From positions 62,001 through 126,000 of the forward strand of contig JBCCGG010000003.1 in assembly GCA_039029395.1 (NCBI GenBank): a stretch of 64,000 nt of DNA, read 5' to 3'. The stretch comes from JBCCGG01 sp039029395. GTDB taxonomy: Bacteria > Pseudomonadota > Alphaproteobacteria > Kiloniellales > JAKSDN01. Position 1 is the stretch's first letter; every line of letters starts with the position of its first letter. The notes under the pieces were generated by a model. The model searched no databases. It had not been told where the DNA came from and saw only the letters and a program-made list of their open reading frames with translations. A program made the translations under genes and the position numbers. Shown piece after piece: positions 60,249 through 64,000 of the stretch.

Positions 60249-61166
60249 ATGCCAAATCTGCGCCGCCGCCTGCCGCCACTGAACAGCTTGGTCGCCTTCG
60301 AGGCCTCGGCCCGGCACCTGAGCTTCACCCGGGCCGGGCGCGAGCTGATGGTCAGCCGGGAGGCGATCAGCCGCCAGATCCGCATCCTGGAGAGCCACCT
60401 GGGGGTCACCCTGTTCGAGCGCCTCTACCGGGCGCTGGCGCTGACCAAGGCCGGCGAAGCCTTCTACGACGCGGTGCGCCAGAACCTGGAGGCGATCGCC
60501 CGGGCGGCCGACGGCCTGCAGCGCGCCGGCAAGCCGGCTCGCCTGACGGTCAGCGCGACCATCGCGATCGCGTCTTACTGGCTGACTCCCCGCCTGCCCC
60601 GCTTCCGCGGCGAACAGCGGGACGCGGAGATCCGCGTCGTGGTCTCTGACACGCCGGTGGAACTGGCCGGCGGCATCGACGTGGGCCTGCGCTATGGCGA
60701 CGGCAACTGGCCGGGCTTAAAAGCACGCCATCTTTTCGACGTGGACTCCTTCCCGGTCTGCGCCCCGGACTATGCCGCGCGCAGCGGCGAAATCACCGGG
60801 CCCGGCGACCTGACGGCGCACACCTTGCTCAATCTGGACGGCTCGGCCCATGCCGGCGAAGACTGGACCTGGTGGCTCGAGGGCTGCGGCGTGACGCCGC
60901 CCGAGGGCCTGCACATCCTGGGCTTCGACAACTACGCCAACGTGATCCAGGCGGCGCTCGACGGCCAGGGCGTGGCGCTCGGCTTCAGCGGCATCATCGA
61001 TCCCCTGCTCGCCCGCGGCCAGCTGGTGCGCCCGGTCGACGCCAGCCACAGCGCCGGCTGCGCGGTCTATCTGGTGATGCCCAAAGGCCTCAAGCCGAGC
61101 CCCTTGGCCGAGCGCTTCTTCGACTGGGTGGTGCGCGAGGCGGCGCCAGGGGACTCACATGCCTGA
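60249..61166 (+). CDS. LysR-family regulator, GcvA-like
   Basis: The helix-turn-helix (PPLNSLVAFEASARHLSFTR, SREAISRQIRILESHLGVTL) and the effector domain (LTVSATIAIASYWLTPRLPR, GIDVGLRYGDGNWPGLKARH) are of the GcvA/AmpR subgroup. The ATG at 60249 gives the standard N-terminus; a TTG at 60231 is also in frame. It is divergent from the LLM monooxygenase gene, its most likely target. Its 3' end overlaps the start of rnhB by eight bases. Confidence 0.92.
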   Translation: MPNLRRRLPPLNSLVAFEASARHLSFTRAGRELMVSREAISRQIRILESHLGVTLFERLYRALALTKAGEAFYDAVRQNLEAIARAADGLQRAGKPARLTVSATIAIASYWLTPRLPRFRGEQRDAEIRVVVSDTPVELAGGIDVGLRYGDGNWPGLKARHLFDVDSFPVCAPDYAARSGEITGPGDLTAHTLLNLDGSAHAGEDWTWWLEGCGVTPPEGLHILGFDNYANVIQAALDGQGVALGFSGIIDPLLARGQLVRPVDASHSAGCAVYLVMPKGLKPSPLAERFFDWVVREAAPGDSHA

Positions 61167-61794
61167 CTACAGCCTGGAGACCGGGCTGGGCGCGGCCGAG
61201 GGGCGGATCGTGATCGGCTTGGACGAGGCCGGGCGCGGGCCCTGGGCCGGCCCAGTGGTGGCCGGCGCCGCTTGGCTCGACCCGGACAAGCTGACGCCCG
61301 AGTTGCTCTCAAGCCTTGACGATTCCAAGAAGCTCAGCCGGGCCGCGCGCGAGACAGTCTTGACGGCGCTCGAGGCGGCGCCCCGAGCGGCGGTGCGCCT
61401 GGCGGTGGGTCAGGCCTCGGTCGGCGAGATCGACCGGCTTAACATCCTCCAGGCCAGCCTGCTCGCCATGGCCCGGGCCGCCGAAGCGCTGGGCCTCGCC
61501 GCCGACGCGGCCCTGGTCGACGGCAACCGGGAACCGGCGCTGACCTGTCCGGCGACCTGCGTGGTCAAGGGCGACGGGCGCTCCTGGTCGATCGCCGCCG
61601 CCTCGATCCTGGCCAAGGTTACCCGGGACCGACAAATGGCCACGCTCGCCCGGCGCTATCCCGGCTATGGTTGGGAACGCAACCAGGGCTACGGCACGGC
61701 CGAGCACCAGGCCGCGCTGGCCCGCCTGGGAGTCACCGCAGAGCACCGGCGCTCGTTTCGCCCAATTCGTGAGGCATTGACGTTAACATCTTGA
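61159..61794 (+). CDS. rnhB: Ribonuclease HII
   Basis: RNase HII removes ribonucleotides and RNA primers from DNA hybrids. The 211-residue protein has the acidic catalytic set Asp22 and Glu23 (GLDEAGRGPWAGPVV), Asp121 (LVDGN) and Asp139 (VKGDGRSWSIAAASILAKV), plus the typical DSKKLS and YPGYGWERNQGYGT. Length and order are standard. In many alphaproteobacteria rnhB lies directly upstream of ccrM, as here. Confidence 0.97.
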   Translation: MPDYSLETGLGAAEGRIVIGLDEAGRGPWAGPVVAGAAWLDPDKLTPELLSSLDDSKKLSRAARETVLTALEAAPRAAVRLAVGQASVGEIDRLNILQASLLAMARAAEALGLAADAALVDGNREPALTCPATCVVKGDGRSWSIAAASILAKVTRDRQMATLARRYPGYGWERNQGYGTAEHQAALARLGVTAEHRRSFRPIREALTLTS

Positions 61795-61832
61795 GTCAAA
61801 ACGGACTCTTGACGGCGAGTCCCGAATGACTC
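61793..61832. promoter_or_regulatory. Cluster of four GANTC (CcrM) sites in the ccrM leader
   Basis: GAGTC at 61793, GACTC at 61804, GAGTC at 61817 and GACTC at 61828 all fit GANTC, the sequence methylated by CcrM. One site is expected by chance about every 256 bases. They lie between rnhB and the chosen ccrM start (61844), consistent with methylation-dependent autoregulation as known for Caulobacter ccrM. Confidence 0.75.
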
Positions 61833-61843
61833 AGGATGGGACG

Positions 61844-62917
61844 ATGAAGCCGTCCCGTAACCAGATCCTGGAGGGCGACTGCGTCGCGCGCATGGCCGGG
61901 CTGCCGGCCGGCACGGTCGACCTGATCTTCGCCGACCCGCCCTACAACCTGCAGCTCTCGGGCGACCTGACCCGCCCGGACCAAAGCCGGGTCGACGGGG
62001 TCGACGACGCCTGGGACCGCTTCGACGACATGGCGGCCTACGACAAGTTCACCCGGGCCTGGCTGGCCGAGGCCAAGCGGGTCATGGCCGACGACGCGAC
62101 GATCTGGGTGATCGGTAGCTACCACAACATCTTCCGGGTCGGCGCGGCGCTCCAGGACCTGGGCTTCTGGATCCTCAACGACGTGATCTGGCGCAAGTCC
62201 AATCCCATGCCGAACTTCCGCGGCCGGCGTTTCACCAACGCCCACGAGACCCTGATCTGGGCCGCCAAGGACAAGGACGCCCGCCAGACCTTCAACTACG
62301 GCGCCATGAAGGCGCTCAACGACGACGTCCAGATGCGCAGCGACTGGCTGATCCCAATCTGCACCGGCGCCGAGCGCCTGCGCGACGAGGACGGCAAGAA
62401 GGCCCACTCGACCCAGAAGCCCGAGGCGCTTTTGCACCGGGTGATCCTGTCGGCCAGCAATCCGGGCGACCTGGTGCTCGACCCCTTCCTGGGCAGCGGC
62501 ACCACGGCGGCGGTCGCCAAGCGCCTGCGCCGGGACTACATCGGCATCGAGCGCGACCTGGGCTACCTTGAGCTGGCCCGCCGGCGCCTGGCGCGAACCC
62601 AGCCGGTCGACGACCCGGCGCTGGTCGAGACCCCCTCCAAGCGTAGCGAGCCGCGGGTTCCCTTCGGCTGGCTGGTCGAGCGCGGCCTGCTCGAGCCGGG
62701 CACCGTGCTCTATGGCCCGGCCCGGCGATTCAGCGCCCGGGTGCGCGCCGACGGGACCCTGGTGACGTCCGACTTCAAGGGCTCGATCCACCAGGCCGGC
62801 GCCCATGTTCAGGGCGCGCCGGCCTGCAATGGCTGGCAGTTCTGGAACTACGACGTGGAAGGCAAGCTGGTGCCGATCGACATGCTGCGCCAGAAGCTGC
62901 GTGGCGAACTGTCCTAG
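61844..62917 (+). CDS. ccrM: Cell-cycle-regulated DNA adenine methyltransferase (GANTC)
   Basis: This beta-class N6-adenine methyltransferase has FADPPYNLQLSGDL (DPPY at 31-34), then the S-adenosylmethionine motif LVLDPFLGSGTTAAVAKRL, and the C-terminal CcrM-type domain (RRFSARVRADGTLVTSDFKG, GWQFWNYDVEGKLVPIDMLR) required for GANTC recognition. The 357-residue length equals Caulobacter CcrM within a residue or two. The ATG at 61844 has AGGA 7 bases upstream and is preferred over ATG 61826, which has no ribosome binding site. In alphaproteobacteria the enzyme times gene expression in the cell cycle. nadK follows after 19 bases. Confidence 0.96.
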   Translation: MKPSRNQILEGDCVARMAGLPAGTVDLIFADPPYNLQLSGDLTRPDQSRVDGVDDAWDRFDDMAAYDKFTRAWLAEAKRVMADDATIWVIGSYHNIFRVGAALQDLGFWILNDVIWRKSNPMPNFRGRRFTNAHETLIWAAKDKDARQTFNYGAMKALNDDVQMRSDWLIPICTGAERLRDEDGKKAHSTQKPEALLHRVILSASNPGDLVLDPFLGSGTTAAVAKRLRRDYIGIERDLGYLELARRRLARTQPVDDPALVETPSKRSEPRVPFGWLVERGLLEPGTVLYGPARRFSARVRADGTLVTSDFKGSIHQAGAHVQGAPACNGWQFWNYDVEGKLVPIDMLRQKLRGELS

Positions 62918-62936
62918 CCGGGCTATAGTCCGGGCC

Positions 62937-63719
62937 ATGACTGATCCTCCAGCCACCGCCCCACGCTTCGCCCTGGTCGCCGCGGAGACCGAGGAAGCCC
63001 AAGCCGCCAAGGTTGCCCTGGAAACGCGCTACGACACGGTTGTCTTGGAGGAGGCCGAGGTGGTGGTGGCGCTCGGCGGCGACGGCCTGATGCTGGAGAC
63101 CCTGCACGGCTCGATCGCCCGCCAGGTGCCGATCTACGGCATGAACCGAGGCACGGTCGGCTTCCTGATGAACCAGTACCACGAGGACGATCTGCCCGAG
63201 CGCCTGGCCCGTGCCGAGCGCGTCACCCTGCGGCCCCTCAAGATGACCGCCTGCCAGATGGACGGCCGCGAGACCGAAGCGATCGCAATCAACGAGGTGG
63301 CGCTGTTTCGCGAGACCCGCCAGGCGGTCTGGATCCGCATCCTGGTCGACGGTGTCGAGCGCATGCCCGAGCTGATCTGCGACGGCATCCTGCTGTCCAC
63401 CCCGGCCGGCAGCACGGCCTACAACTTCTCGGCCCACGGCCCCATCGTGCCGATCGGCGCGCCCTTGCTGGCGCTCACCCCGATCAGCGCCTTCCGGCCC
63501 CGGCGCTGGCGCGGCGCGCTCTTGCCCGACACGGCGACGGTGGTCTTCGAGGTGCTCGACCCGGTCAAGCGCCCCTGCGGCGCCAACGCCGACTTCACCG
63601 AAGTGCGCGACATCGCCCGGGTCGAGATCTGCGAGGACAAGTCCCGGGTGATCCACCTGCTGTTCGACCCGGAGCATAACCTGGAGCAGCGCATCCTCCA
63701 GGAGCAGTTCCAGCCCTAA
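62937..63719 (+). CDS. nadK: NAD kinase
   Basis: NAD kinase makes NADP from NAD and ATP or polyphosphate. The 260-residue protein has the GGDG motif (VVVALGGDGLMLETLHG, near residue 47), the NE/D segment EAIAINEVALFR, and the conserved glycine-rich DGILLSTPAGSTAYNFSAHG. It belongs to the short alphaproteobacterial form that lacks an N-terminal extension. It is probably cotranscribed with ccrM. Its stop overlaps by four bases the end of the opposing small gene. Confidence 0.95.
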   Translation: MTDPPATAPRFALVAAETEEAQAAKVALETRYDTVVLEEAEVVVALGGDGLMLETLHGSIARQVPIYGMNRGTVGFLMNQYHEDDLPERLARAERVTLRPLKMTACQMDGRETEAIAINEVALFRETRQAVWIRILVDGVERMPELICDGILLSTPAGSTAYNFSAHGPIVPIGAPLLALTPISAFRPRRWRGALLPDTATVVFEVLDPVKRPCGANADFTEVRDIARVEICEDKSRVIHLLFDPEHNLEQRILQEQFQP

Positions 63720-63988
63720 GCGTCGGCGCGCGCCAGGAGCTCGAGGTCTTCCTCCGGCTCCTCGAAATGGATCAGACCGTAGGTCGGGAAGTCGATCATC
63801 ACGCCTCTGCCCAAGTAGCCCCACTGGCGTTCGGAATGTTCGCCGCCGTACTCGCCGCGATCGATCGAGCAGACCACGACGCCGCCCTCGTCCCGACCTA
63901 GCTTGACCCGGTCGCCGAGCCGCACTTCCTGTCCGTTAGGGTAGTTCATTCTCGATCGCTGTTGAGTGATGAAGTGTCGTTTATCCAT
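63716..63988 (-). CDS. Conserved small protein (90 aa), unknown function
   Basis: The 90-residue protein has a compact beta-rich pattern: NGQEVRLGDRVKLGRDEGGV, VVCSIDRGEY, QWGYLGRGVMIDFPTYGLIH and FEEPEEDLELLARA. I recall similar short proteins in many proteobacteria without assigned function; the first half looks like an SH3-like barrel. An inner ATG at 63949 would give 77 residues. It converges on nadK with a CTAA overlap. The gene is complete in the window; what follows beyond base 64000 is not visible. Confidence 0.65.
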   Translation of the reverse strand: MDKRHFITQQRSRMNYPNGQEVRLGDRVKLGRDEGGVVVCSIDRGEYGGEHSERQWGYLGRGVMIDFPTYGLIHFEEPEEDLELLARADA

Positions 63989-64000
63989 TCTCGGTGCCTC

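Noticed and set aside
1..64000. tRNA, rRNA, CRISPR arrays, insertion sequences and prophage genes
   Set aside because: Looked for tRNA T-loop signatures, regularly spaced repeats and transposase or integrase motifs by eye; found none that could be supported.

Overview
The window looks like a chromosomal segment of a free-living alphaproteobacterium. The DNA is GC-rich, genes are tightly packed with many ATGA, TGATG and GTGA overlaps, and a CcrM-type GANTC adenine methyltransferase sits next to rnhB and nadK. Transporters, CoA-linked catabolic enzymes, a PEP-CTERM protein and secreted proteases suggest a heterotroph that lives on amines, peptides and organic acids, perhaps of Rhodospirillales type (inference). 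No rRNA, tRNA, CRISPR array, prophage or intact insertion sequence was seen.

Layout. 1-7.2 kb: truncated class III CoA-transferase, NfuA-like Fe-S scaffold with an extra degenerate NifU domain, ATP-grasp ligase, peptidoglycan-binding lipoprotein, CHASE histidine kinase, small basic secreted protein. 7.3-13.7 kb: cassette of a sulfotransferase-fold protein, a large PLP-dependent Orn/Lys/Arg-type decarboxylase split by one in-frame TAA, an ATP-grasp ligase and a C45-like Ntn acyltransferase/hydrolase. I consider this the best candidate for an undescribed small-molecule pathway. 13.7-16.8 kb: polyprenyl-phosphate sugar locus (GT87, methyltransferase, GT2-GtrA fusion). 17-23.2 kb: LysR regulator, potABCD-like polyamine importer preceded by a perfect FNR/FixK-type box, then a DmpA/P1 peptidase whose ribosome binding site lies in one of two mutually exclusive hairpins. 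23.2-31.2 kb: RTX metalloprotease-like protein, M20 deacylase, short-chain dehydrogenase (SDR) without its catalytic Tyr, AT-richer methyltransferase, carotenoid oxygenase flanked by a degenerate repeat, and a PEP-CTERM protein with a textbook sigma-54 promoter and two upstream TGT-N11-ACA sites.

31.5-37.5 kb: RCK potassium channel with its DUF6394 partner, a BCCT transporter translationally coupled to a 32-residue membrane peptide, and an aminotransferase/dehydrogenase sugar pair. 37.8-46.9 kb: minus-strand catabolic block (SDR, acyl-CoA synthetase, GcvT-fold protein, two M81/MlrC metallopeptidases around a Tat-exported peptide-binding protein, XRE regulator). 47-50 kb: trypsin-like protease preceded by a stand-alone copy of its own C-terminal domain, then a CoA-transferase with permuted domain order. 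50.1-51.2 kb: AT-rich gene-poor insert with a small membrane protein and a perfect 11-bp inverted repeat. 51.2-60.1 kb: non-canonical SDR, DUF606 transporter behind a long hairpin that covers its ribosome binding site, M6 metalloprotease, DUF4105, DUF1989 and TerB proteins, an alpha/beta hydrolase and a luciferase-like monooxygenase. 60.2-64 kb: LysR, rnhB, ccrM with four GANTC sites in its leader, nadK and a conserved small protein.

All assignments come from reading the translated sequence; no database search was possible. Family names rest on recognised motifs, and substrate assignments are mostly inference.
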